Assembly (NCBI GenBank): GCA_039030395.1
Contig: JBCCEF010000002.1
Span: forward strand, 248,001-312,000
DNA length: 64,000 bases
Origin: Acidobacteriota bacterium
Lineage (GTDB): Bacteria; Acidobacteriota; Thermoanaerobaculia; Multivoradales; JBCCEF01
Direction of reading: 5' to 3'
A program made the translations under genes and the position numbers. Below the pieces are notes generated by a model that was not told the origin of the DNA, did not search any database, and saw only the letters and a list, made by a program, of their open reading frames with translations. Shown in pieces: positions 48,846-56,858 of this stretch; position 1 is the first letter of the stretch; the number at the start of each line of letters is the position of its first letter.

Positions 48846-51473
48846 ATGTCGAAGAATGCCCAGCGCAAGCTGACGCCCATGCTGCGTCACTACCTGGAGG
48901 TCAAGGCCGAGCACCCGGACGCTATCCTGGTGTACCGCATGGGCGACTTCTACGAGATTTTCTTCGAGGACGCGGAGCGCGCCGCGCCGATCCTCGAAGT
49001 GCAGCTCACCGCCCGCCAAAAGGGCACTCCTTCGGAAACACCGATGTGCGGCGTTCCCCACCACGCCCTCGAGTCCTACATCGGCAAGCTGCTGGAAGCC
49101 GGACTGCGGGTGGCTGTGTGCGATCAGGTGGAGGACCCGAAGGAAGCCAAAGGACTGGTCAAGCGAGAGGTCACCCGGGTGGTTACCCCCGGCACTGTCA
49201 GCGAGCCGGCGCTGCTCGAAGGCAAGGAAGACAACCTGCTGGCGGCCCTCACTTGGGACGATTCGAGCGACAGTGGTGCAGCGGCCTACCTCGACGTGTC
49301 GACGGGCCGCTTCTACGCCCGGCGCTGGAGCGGCCCGGACGACGCCCGGGAAGATCTGGAGCTGGTGCGGCCGCGGGAGATCCTCTTCGACGAGGAAGAG
49401 ATCCCGAACGAACTGCTGCGCTGGGCCGAGGCGCGAGTGCCCTGCCGCACCCCCCTGGATGGCGACCGTTGGTTTGACCGCGGCAAGGCGTCGCAGCTTC
49501 TGATCGATCACTTCGACGTGGCGACCCTGCGGGGCTTCGGTTTGGAGGACGGCGAACCGGCGGCCCGCGCCGCCGCCGCGGCGCTGGCCTACGGCCGAGA
49601 GACCCAGCGCAGCGACCTCTCCCACGTGCGATCTCTTGCGGTACGACGCGGTCGCGACCGCGCTATTCTCGACGCCACCACCGTCGCCAATCTGGAGATC
49701 TTTCGCAGTTTGCGGGAAGGCGGCCGAAAGGGCACCCTGTTGAGTGTCCTAGACCGTTCCGTCACCGCTCCCGGCGGCCGCACTCTGCGCGATTGGTTGC
49801 GCCGGCCGCTGCGCGATCGGCAAGCTATCGCCCGGCGCCATCGGGCGGTGCGGGCGCTGATCGAAGATCCCGCCCTGCGCGAACGGGCGCGGGAGGCACT
49901 CGCCTCGGTGAGCGATCCCGAGCGGCTGCTGGCCCGCGCCGTCCTCGGCTCCTTGACGCCACGCGAGGCGGCGGCCCTGCGCGACAGCCTACGGGTGGCG
50001 CCGGGGCTTTTGTCGGCCCTCGCCGATGCCGACAGCGATCTGCTGGTGGAACTGTCGCAGGCGGATCCCTGCGGTGAGCTGGCTGAACGCCTGGAAAGGA
50101 GCCTAGAGGAGGAGCCGGCCATCTCGCTCAAGGACGGCGGGGTGATCGCCTCCGGCCTCGATGAAGAACTCGATCAGGTGCGCTCCCTGGCCCGCGACAG
50201 CAAGCAACACATCCTGGCGCTGGAAGCCCGCGAACGCGAGGCGACGGGCATCAACTCCCTCAAGATCCGTTACAACCGGGTGTTCGGCTATTACCTGGAG
50301 GTGACCAAGGCGAATCAGGACCTGGTGCCGGACCACTACATCCGCAAGCAAACCCTGGCCAATGCCGAGCGCTACATCACCCCGGAGGTCAAAGAGCTGG
50401 AGGAGCAGATCCTCTCCGCCGAGGAACGCCAGGTGGCGATCGAGGAGAAGCACTTCAGCGCCCTGCGCCAGGCGGTGGTGGAGGCCGGCGCGCCACTCAC
50501 CGCCCTCGCCGGTGCCCTCGGCACCCTCGACACCTTGGCGGCCTTCGCCGAGGGCGCCGAGCGCCACGGCTATGTCGAACCGACGATGGCCGTGGCCGGC
50601 GAACCGATCGCCGTGCGCGACGGGCGACACCCGGTAGTCGAGCGCACGAGTCACGAAGACTTCGTGCCGAACGACGTCGATCTGGACGCGGACGAAGCGC
50701 GCATCGTGCTGCTGACCGGCCCGAACATGGGCGGCAAGTCCACCTACCTGCGGCAGGTGGCGCTCATCTCCCTGATGGCCCAGGCGGGCAGTTTCGTACC
50801 GGCGGCGGAGGCTTCCCTGGCGGTGGTGGACCGCATCTTCACCCGCGTCGGAGCGAGCGACGACCTCGCCCGGGGCGAGTCGACCTTCATGGTGGAAATG
50901 ATCGAGACGGCGAACATCCTGCGCCACGCGACCTCCGAGAGCCTGGTGATCCTCGACGAGGTCGGGCGCGGCACGGCCACCTTCGACGGCCTGTCCCTCG
51001 CCTGGGCGATCGTCGAGTACCTGCACGAGGTGGAGCGCCCGAAGACCCTCTTCGCCACCCACTACCATGAGCTCACCGAGCTGGCCTCGCTGCTGCCGGG
51101 GGTGGTCAACCGCACTCTGGCGGTCAAGGAATGGGGGGATCGCATCGTCTTCCTGCGGCGCGTGATCGCCGGCAGCGCCGACAAAAGCTATGGCCTGCAC
51201 GTCGCCCGTCTAGCGGGTCTGCCGGACTCGGTGGTGGAGCGAGCCGGCGAGGTGCTGGCGAATCTCGAGTCACACGAGTACGACCCCTCCGGCACCCCGC
51301 GCCTGGCCCGCGGCACCCTGCCCGAAGGCGCCGAGCCGACGGATCAGATGGAACTCTTCGTGCCGCCGGAACAGGTCATCGCCGGGGTGCTGCGCGACAC
51401 CGACATCGACCAGCTCACGCCGCTGGCGGCCCTCAATCTGCTGCACAGCTTGAAGACCCGGGTGAGCGGATGA
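48846..51473 (+). CDS. mutS: DNA mismatch repair protein MutS
   Basis: An 875-residue ATPase that binds mismatched or looped DNA. The mismatch-binding start LTPMLRHYLEVKAEHPDAILVYRMGDFYEIFFEDA includes the Phe-x-Glu of MutS1 (GDFYEIF). The connector, lever and clamp follow. The ATPase has Walker A GPNMGGKST (625-633), RIFTRVGASDDLARGESTFMVEM, LVILDEVGRGTATFDG and TLFATHYHEL. The last 100 residues fit the dimerisation tail. The ATG at 48846 has a weak ribosome-binding site and lies divergent from tsaB. Its stop overlaps the nagZ-like start (ATGA). Confidence 0.97.
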   Translation: MSKNAQRKLTPMLRHYLEVKAEHPDAILVYRMGDFYEIFFEDAERAAPILEVQLTARQKGTPSETPMCGVPHHALESYIGKLLEAGLRVAVCDQVEDPKEAKGLVKREVTRVVTPGTVSEPALLEGKEDNLLAALTWDDSSDSGAAAYLDVSTGRFYARRWSGPDDAREDLELVRPREILFDEEEIPNELLRWAEARVPCRTPLDGDRWFDRGKASQLLIDHFDVATLRGFGLEDGEPAARAAAAALAYGRETQRSDLSHVRSLAVRRGRDRAILDATTVANLEIFRSLREGGRKGTLLSVLDRSVTAPGGRTLRDWLRRPLRDRQAIARRHRAVRALIEDPALRERAREALASVSDPERLLARAVLGSLTPREAAALRDSLRVAPGLLSALADADSDLLVELSQADPCGELAERLERSLEEEPAISLKDGGVIASGLDEELDQVRSLARDSKQHILALEAREREATGINSLKIRYNRVFGYYLEVTKANQDLVPDHYIRKQTLANAERYITPEVKELEEQILSAEERQVAIEEKHFSALRQAVVEAGAPLTALAGALGTLDTLAAFAEGAERHGYVEPTMAVAGEPIAVRDGRHPVVERTSHEDFVPNDVDLDADEARIVLLTGPNMGGKSTYLRQVALISLMAQAGSFVPAAEASLAVVDRIFTRVGASDDLARGESTFMVEMIETANILRHATSESLVILDEVGRGTATFDGLSLAWAIVEYLHEVERPKTLFATHYHELTELASLLPGVVNRTLAVKEWGDRIVFLRRVIAGSADKSYGLHVARLAGLPDSVVERAGEVLANLESHEYDPSGTPRLARGTLPEGAEPTDQMELFVPPEQVIAGVLRDTDIDQLTPLAALNLLHSLKTRVSG

Positions 51474-52489
51474 GCGGCCGGCGATGGCCCGGCGGCGAAC
51501 TTCTGGTGTTGGGGTTGAGCGGCCCGCGCCTGACGATGGAGGAAGGCGAAATCCTGCGCGAGGTCCAACCCTTCGGCCTCATCCTCTTCGGCCGCAATCT
51601 GGTGGACATCGAGCAAACCCTGGCGCTCACCGCCGAGCTGAAGGACCTGCTGCCGGAGGTCGTTCTGTCCATCGACGCCGAAGGCGGGCGGGTGGATCGC
51701 CTGGCGTCCCTCGTCGGACCGGCGCCGGCCGCCTCGCGATTGGCCGAGGAGCCGCCGCGGCGCTCCGAGCAGGCCGGCCGCTGGGTGGGGGCGGCGCTGG
51801 CGCACTTCGGTATCGGCCTCGACTTCGCGCCGGTGGTGGACCTGGATCACGGCCAGACGGCGAATGCCCTCGACGACCGCTACTTTGGCTCCACGCCGCG
51901 CGCGGTCATCGCCCGCGCCGGAGCTTTTCTGCGGGGATTGCGCTCCTCCGGAGTCGAGGGCTGCTTGAAGCACTTTCCGGGCCTCGGAATGGCCTCCGCC
52001 GACACCCACTTCGAGGGTGCCTCCATCGAGGGTGGAGAAGGGGAGCGCGACTTCGCCCCCTTCCTGGCTCTGGCAGACACCGGGGCCCCGGTGATGGTCG
52101 CCCACGCCGCCTACCCCGGCCTCGACCCCTCGGGCCTCCCGGCCACCTTGTCGAAGGCCATCTGCACGGATCTCCTGCGGGATCGCATGGGCTACAACGG
52201 CGTCGCCCTCAGCGACGACCTCGAGATGAAGGCCCTCGACCGCTGGGGCGACCTGCCGTCCCTGGCTGTCCAGACGGTAGAGGCTGGCTGTGACGGAATT
52301 CTGCTATGCAGTAGGACCGAGGAAGCGCCGTCACTGGCGGCGGCGCTGAGTGCGCCCCGCCTGGCAGATCGGCGTCAGCAAGCGGCGAGCCGGCTAGAAA
52401 CTCTCCGGCAGCAGGTGACCGCCTTGTCGCCGTGCCGGCGCTGGTCGCTGGAGACGGTGCGTCAGCGGCTGCGACCTGCGGCGGGTTGA
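51470..52489 (+). CDS. nagZ: Beta-N-acetylhexosaminidase, GH3 family (NagZ-like)
   Basis: A 339-residue glycoside hydrolase family 3 enzyme, probably cleaving GlcNAc from anhydro-muropeptides in cell-wall recycling. KHFPG (167-171) with DTH (178-180) is the NagZ signature loop, and the nucleophile Asp is in ALSDDLEM (about 249). SIDAEGGRVDRL is also typical. No signal peptide, so it acts in the cytoplasm. The ATG overlaps the mutS stop. The C-terminal 60 residues are a helical tail. Confidence 0.93.
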   Translation: MSGRRWPGGELLVLGLSGPRLTMEEGEILREVQPFGLILFGRNLVDIEQTLALTAELKDLLPEVVLSIDAEGGRVDRLASLVGPAPAASRLAEEPPRRSEQAGRWVGAALAHFGIGLDFAPVVDLDHGQTANALDDRYFGSTPRAVIARAGAFLRGLRSSGVEGCLKHFPGLGMASADTHFEGASIEGGEGERDFAPFLALADTGAPVMVAHAAYPGLDPSGLPATLSKAICTDLLRDRMGYNGVALSDDLEMKALDRWGDLPSLAVQTVEAGCDGILLCSRTEEAPSLAAALSAPRLADRRQQAASRLETLRQQVTALSPCRRWSLETVRQRLRPAAG

Positions 52490-52517
52490 GCGGCGCAAGA
52501 ACCTTCGGCCGCTCGCG

Positions 52518-53666
52518 CTACTCGAAGATAGGCTCCCCCCGGCCCAGAGTCTCTAGCGGCACCACCTCGGTTTCTTCGCTCAGGGGATAGCGCTTCGCTC
52601 CCGGATAGAGCACGGCGATTCGGGACAGGCCGAGGTCTTCGTGGGCGGTACGAAGGGATCGAGTCATGCGCGGTGCACCGGCTCGTTTGCACTCCACCCC
52701 CAGCAACTGGTCGCCTCGCTGCAGCACCAGATCGATTTCCGCTCCCTGATGAGTTGCCCAGAAGTAGGCGTTGCCGTGCGGCTCGCTCAGCAAGACCTGT
52801 TCGATGACGAAACCGTCCCACGAAGCTCCGACTTTGGGATGGGTGAGTAGCTCCTTGGCCGAGTTGATGCCCAGGAGTTGATGCAGCAGGCCACTGTCGC
52901 GTATGTAGATCTTGGGTGCCTTCACCTGTCGTTTGCTCAGATTCGCATGCCAGGGTTGGAGCTGGCGAATCATGAAGGCATCGGTCAGGAGGTCGAGGTG
53001 GCGGCGGACCGTCGGTGGGCTCACTCCCATGGCACGCGCCGGTTCGGCGGCATTCCAGGTCTGGCCGTGGTAGTGCGCCAACATGGTCCAGAAGCGGCGG
53101 AGGGCCACGGCGGGCACGCTGACGCCCCATTGCGGTATGTCGCGCTCCAGAAGAGTGCGGATGAAGCTTCGTCGCCAGGCGAGACTCGCATCATCACTGG
53201 CAGCGAGAAAGGAGAGTGGAAATCCACCGCGAAGCCACAGCCGGTCCTCTGCGTCGTTGGCGACTTCCGCGAGGGTGAAGCCGCCGATCTCGATCTGCTC
53301 CATTCGCCCGGCGAGGCTTTCTGCGGTCTGCCGGAGAAGGTTGCCGGAGGCGCTGCCGAGAATCAAGAAGCGCGCCGGGAGATCCTGACGGTCCGCCAGG
53401 GCACGGAGAACCGGGAAGAGGTCCGGACGGCGCTGCACTTCGTCGATGACGACCAAGCCGCTCAACCGCCGCATAGCCGTCATGGGCTCTGCCAGACGCG
53501 CCAGGCTGGCTGGGTCTTCCAGATCGAAGTAGTTGACCGAATCTGCGCTGAGTAGCTCTCGGGCCAGGGTCGTCTTGCCGCTCTGACGCGGCCCCACCAG
53601 GAGCACGATCCGGCTGCGCTTTAATGCCTCGGATAGGGAGCGAAGTAGCTCCGATCGTTGAATCAC
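52518..53666 (-). CDS. AAA_14/DUF4143 ATPase
   Basis: A 382-residue ATP-binding protein with P-loop GPRQSGKTT (25-33), VVIDEVQRRPDLFPVLRAL (Walker B), and the AAA_14 pattern FLILGSASGNLLRQTAESLAGR. The C-terminal DUF4143 domain has WDGFVIEQVLL and FWATHQGAEIDLVLQ with GVECKRAG, a nuclease-like fold (E-x-D...E-x-K). I start it at GTG 53666, which is where the family begins. No ribosome-binding site is seen; a 43-base perfect palindrome sits 10 bases upstream. Function of the family is not settled; it is often solitary and patchily distributed, suggesting transfer. Confidence 0.9.
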   Translation of the reverse strand: MIQRSELLRSLSEALKRSRIVLLVGPRQSGKTTLARELLSADSVNYFDLEDPASLARLAEPMTAMRRLSGLVVIDEVQRRPDLFPVLRALADRQDLPARFLILGSASGNLLRQTAESLAGRMEQIEIGGFTLAEVANDAEDRLWLRGGFPLSFLAASDDASLAWRRSFIRTLLERDIPQWGVSVPAVALRRFWTMLAHYHGQTWNAAEPARAMGVSPPTVRRHLDLLTDAFMIRQLQPWHANLSKRQVKAPKIYIRDSGLLHQLLGINSAKELLTHPKVGASWDGFVIEQVLLSEPHGNAYFWATHQGAEIDLVLQRGDQLLGVECKRAGAPRMTRSLRTAHEDLGLSRIAVLYPGAKRYPLSEETEVVPLETLGRGEPIFE

Positions 53667-53675
53667 CTGGTGAAT

Positions 53676-53718
53676 TGACCATGAAAATCGAACATCATGT
53701 GTTCGATTTTCATGGTCA
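53676..53718. promoter_or_regulatory. Perfect 19-bp palindrome upstream of the DUF4143 ATPase
   Basis: TGACCATGAAAATCGAACA (53676-53694), a five-base loop, and its exact inverse complement (53700-53718). It lies just before the GTG of the ATPase gene, AT-richer than its surroundings. It could be an operator for an autoregulator, or a hairpin at the start of the mRNA. It lacks a T-tract and is not a terminator. Confidence 0.8.
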
Positions 53719-53832
53719 TCGTGCCCTGATCGGTCTAACTCGGAGGAACCAGCAGAGAAGTTCGAAAGCGGGCGCAGCCGGTTGGCTGCGCCTTGCGGTC
53801 GTCGCAGGGCGGTCCCGAGAGAAGAGCGGCCG

Positions 53833-54297
53833 CTAGAACGGAATGTCGTCGTCGTCCATCTCCGGGGCGTCGCCGCCCCCGCCGCCGTAGGAGCCGCCCC
53901 CTCCGCCCCCACCGCCACCGTACGATCCACCGCCCCCTCCGCCGTAGCCGCCGCCCCCGCCGCTGTCGCCGCGCTGGCCGAGCATCTGGAAGTTGTCGCA
54001 CACGATCTCGGTGCGATACTTCTTTTCGCCGGTTTGCTTGTCGTCCCAGGAGCGGGTCTGCAGGCGGCCTTCGACGTAGATCTGCTTACCCTTTTGCAGG
54101 TAGCGGCCGGCGATCTCCGCCTGTTTGCCCCAGCACACGATGTTGTGCCACTCGGTCTGCTCCTGACGGTTGCCGTCGCGGTCGTTCCATCGCCGGTTGG
54201 TGGCCAGGCTGAAAGTGGCGACGGACTGCCCCGAGGGGGTTTGGCGGACTTCCGGATCGCGCCCGAGGTTGCCGACGAGGATGACTTTGTTGACCAT
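53833..54297 (-). CDS. ssb: Single-stranded DNA-binding protein
   Basis: A 154-residue SSB. The OB-fold opens [36 protein letters not shown] and continues with [32 protein letters not shown] Gly/Tyr/Ser-rich linker (about 112-142) leads to the acidic tip DDDDIPF, the docking site for partner proteins. AAGGAG nine bases upstream fixes the ATG at 54297. The gene is divergent from dtd. Confidence 0.97.
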   Translation of the reverse strand: MVNKVILVGNLGRDPEVRQTPSGQSVATFSLATNRRWNDRDGNRQEQTEWHNIVCWGKQAEIAGRYLQKGKQIYVEGRLQTRSWDDKQTGEKKYRTEIVCDNFQMLGQRGDSGGGGGYGGGGGGSYGGGGGGGGGSYGGGGGDAPEMDDDDIPF

Positions 54298-54434
54298 GGT
54301 TCCTACTCCTTCTGAGGGACGGTTCTCGCACCGCCCGGTGGGCAGATGGGCCGGCTGCGATGTGCTTGAATTGGCCGGCAACGTATCACAAGGACGACGC
54401 TCTGGAGCGTGCGTCATTTAGGGAGACGCAGAAC

Positions 54435-54881
54435 ATGCGAATCGTCTTGCAAAGGGTGCTTTCCGCTTCCGTCGAGGTCGATGGGGAGACGGTGGGAGCG
54501 ATCGATCGCGGGATGCTCTTGCTGGTCGGTATTGCCCGCGGCGACGGGCCGGAACAGGTCGCCGCCGCGGCCTCCAAGATTGCCGGTTTGCGCATCTTCG
54601 AGGATGAGCGGAGTCGCATGAACCTCGCCGCGGAGGCAGTGGGTGGTGCTTTTCTGGTGGTGTCGCAGTTCACTCTCACCGGCTCCCTGGCCCGCGGCCG
54701 CCGGCCGTCCTTCGACGGCGCGGCGGCTCCCGCCGTCGCCGAGCCTCTGGTGGAGCGGCTGGTGGAAGATCTACGGAATCGAGGTTTCGTCGTCGAAACG
54801 GGCCGCTTCGGCGCCTCGATGAAGGTCGCCTTGGTCAACGACGGTCCGGTGACCTTCGTGCTGGACATCAACCCTGAGTGA
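54435..54881 (+). CDS. dtd: D-aminoacyl-tRNA deacylase
   Basis: A 148-residue enzyme that removes D-amino acids from tRNA, protecting translation. The two conserved motifs are SQFTL (77-81) and NDGPVT (135-140), where the family usually has N-x-GPVT, with the opening MRIVLQRVLSASVEVDGETVG. AGGGAG about ten bases upstream supports the ATG at 54435. Full length. It converges with the HU gene. Confidence 0.97.
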   Translation: MRIVLQRVLSASVEVDGETVGAIDRGMLLLVGIARGDGPEQVAAAASKIAGLRIFEDERSRMNLAAEAVGGAFLVVSQFTLTGSLARGRRPSFDGAAAPAVAEPLVERLVEDLRNRGFVVETGRFGASMKVALVNDGPVTFVLDINPE

Positions 54882-54899
54882 ACGGTCGATAGAAAGTCG

Positions 54900-54919
54900 C
54901 CGAGCCTGAGGTGGCTCGG
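54900..54919. terminator. Hairpin between convergent dtd and HU genes
   Basis: CCGAGCC (54900-54906) pairs with GGCTCGG (54913-54919) across a six-base loop, extended loosely by flanking CG and GCG. No T-tract. It may serve as a shared weak terminator. Confidence 0.4.
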
Positions 54920-54979
54920 TGGCGGGCTGGGCGTCCTGCTCTTCGCCGAGGATGGGGTGGTTCGAAGAGCTTTGCCTTG

Positions 54980-55246
54980 CTAGAGGTTCTTGAGTTCTTT
55001 GCCGGGCTTGAATCGCACCGTCTTGCCCGGGGTGATCTCCACTTCGATGCCGGTCTTGGGATTTCGGCCGACGCCCTTCTTTCGGTCCCGCACCTGAAAC
55101 ACGCCGAAGCCGCGCAGCTCGATGCGCTTGCCGTGGCTGAGGGCGTTCTTCATAGAGGCGATGATGGTATCCACCGCTTGGGCCGCTTTGACCCTCGGTA
55201 CGTCCGTCGCATCGGCGACGCGGTTGACGATGTCGGCTTTGATCAT
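54980..55246 (-). CDS. HU/IHF-family DNA-binding protein
   Basis: An 88-residue nucleoid protein. IKADIVNRVADATDVPRVKAAQAVDTIIASM forms the dimer helices, and IELRGFGVFQVRDRKKGVGRNPKTGIEVEI contains the arm with RNPKTG that enters the minor groove. GGAG six bases upstream fixes the ATG at 55246. The MshEN-protein gene lies 56 bases upstream on the same strand. Confidence 0.95.
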   Translation of the reverse strand: MIKADIVNRVADATDVPRVKAAQAVDTIIASMKNALSHGKRIELRGFGVFQVRDRKKGVGRNPKTGIEVEITPGKTVRFKPGKELKNL

Positions 55247-55302
55247 CAGCGCTCCAGGAACGGGCGCGAGTGTAGCACGGCCCAGGGTTCGTTCAACACG
55301 GT

Positions 55303-56673
55303 CTAGTGGTGGAGTTGGGTCTGCTTTTTCAACATGATACAGCGTTCCAACCCAACTCCGGCAGCGTTTGCCAGGCGTTGAAAAACGCCCGCATCGAGGT
55401 TCTCCAGGGGACCGTTTCGCAGGTCGCCGTAGAGCACCGCCGCCAGGCGATCTCGCACCGGAATGGGGACGATGACGCAAGCCCGCGGCAGGGCACCGTC
55501 CCAGCATTCGACCAGGGCGCGGTGGCTCGGCATGGGAGGGAGCGGACCGGCGTGGTAGGCGATGCCTTCACCGAGGGCTTTGAACAATGAAGGTTGGCTA
55601 GTCGGCAAAGAGAAGCTCTCGAAGCGGCGTTCCCTCAGCCCCTTGCCGCCCGCCGTCCAGGCCTTGAACGCACCGCGGGGGGCGCCCAGCAGGGCCACCC
55701 GGTCGAGGTGCTGCACCAGGTACCGCACGATCAGGTCACCGATCAGGTCGCGATCGGCGGCGGCCCGCAAGGCGGCCTCGGTGGATTCGAGCTCATGGAC
55801 CGGCTCGGTGGGCACGGGCGGAGCGACCGCCTCGGGCTCCGGCAGGTCGGCGCGGGTCGCTTCGCCCACCGCAGGCTCGAGCAGTACCGGCTCGTCGCCC
55901 GAAAGCTCCGGGTCGTCCAAAGAAGGCAACGAAACCTCTCCGATGGAAGCCTCGGAGGCGGCATCGGTGCGGCTCTCCAGCACTTCGAGGTCCGCGGCGA
56001 GGTTGGATTCGAGGCCCTCTCCATGGCCCGTCGCCAGCCCGCCGGGCAGGTCCGGCGGAGCCAGTTCCGGCAGGGTTGGGAACAGTTCGTCGACCCCATC
56101 GGCCCAGTGAGCGGCGGTCATCGCGCCCTCGTCCGGCAGTTCGTGATCGGCCAGGGCGAGGCCTGAATGCTGAACGTCGTCGCCTTGGTTCCACAGGTAG
56201 CGGGAGCGATTGAGCCGGTCGAGAAGGCGCGATAGACGCTCCGGACATTCGGCCCGGTAGTAGCGGTCCAGGGCCTCGGCGATGCGCGCCTCGGTGGCGA
56301 CGAAAGGTTCCACTCGGCGGCCGGTGGCGAAGGCGATTTCGTCCTGGCCGGCGAGATCCGTCGGGTCGAGCATGGCGACCTCGATGCGGTCTCCGTGGCG
56401 GCGGAAGGGAATGGCCCGCAAACGCCGGCTGACCCCCTCCGGCACCAGCCGCAGGGTGTCTTCGGAAATGGTGCGGAGCTGGTCCGGATCGACGGACGGT
56501 ACGGCGAGCTGGGTCGACAGGGCTTCGAGCAGCCGGCCTTCGTCGATCGCCGCGGCCTCGAGCAGACAGGTTCCCAACCGGCCGCCGAGAGTGCGCTGGG
56601 CGCTCAGGGCGCGCCCCAGCTCAGACGACTCCACCCAGCCGCGTTCGACCAGCACCTCGCCCAGTCGTTTCAT
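55303..56673 (-). CDS. MshEN (GspE N-terminal-like) domain protein with C-terminal GAF-like region
   Basis: A 456-residue soluble protein. Residues 1-145 match the GspE/MshE N-terminal domain, with KRLGEVLVERGWVESSELGRALSAQRTLGGRLGTCLLE and the second half LVPEGVSRRLRAIPFRRHGDRIEVAMLDPTDL; such domains can bind cyclic-di-GMP. The centre (about 165-310) is Pro/Glu-rich. The C-terminus (about 315-450, LIVRYLVQHLDRVALLGAPRGAFKAWTAGG and VPIPVRDRLAAVLYGDL) looks like a GAF-type sensor. There is no ATPase domain, so it is not a secretion ATPase. A signalling role is likely by domain logic. Confidence 0.82.
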   Translation of the reverse strand: MKRLGEVLVERGWVESSELGRALSAQRTLGGRLGTCLLEAAAIDEGRLLEALSTQLAVPSVDPDQLRTISEDTLRLVPEGVSRRLRAIPFRRHGDRIEVAMLDPTDLAGQDEIAFATGRRVEPFVATEARIAEALDRYYRAECPERLSRLLDRLNRSRYLWNQGDDVQHSGLALADHELPDEGAMTAAHWADGVDELFPTLPELAPPDLPGGLATGHGEGLESNLAADLEVLESRTDAASEASIGEVSLPSLDDPELSGDEPVLLEPAVGEATRADLPEPEAVAPPVPTEPVHELESTEAALRAAADRDLIGDLIVRYLVQHLDRVALLGAPRGAFKAWTAGGKGLRERRFESFSLPTSQPSLFKALGEGIAYHAGPLPPMPSHRALVECWDGALPRACVIVPIPVRDRLAAVLYGDLRNGPLENLDAGVFQRLANAAGVGLERCIMLKKQTQLHH

Positions 56674-56858
56674 GCGCGATGGGTCATGCTGGGGAAGTCC
56701 TCAACGAGGGCCGCTGCGGGAGTTCGAGCAGGCACGGGCGAAGGGCGTATCGAATGGAGTAAATCTTTGGCACGGTTCCGTTTAGGGGTTACGGAAAAGA
56801 TTATAGGGTGGTGGCGCAGCTCTTGTAAAGGAGGCCTTGGCGGGGTATTGTCAGGAGC

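Noticed and set aside
53624-53836. A small gene running through the 43-base palindrome (spelling KIEHHVFDFHG)
   Set aside because: The protein-like string is produced by the palindrome itself; there is no ribosome-binding site and no similarity to a known family that I can recall.
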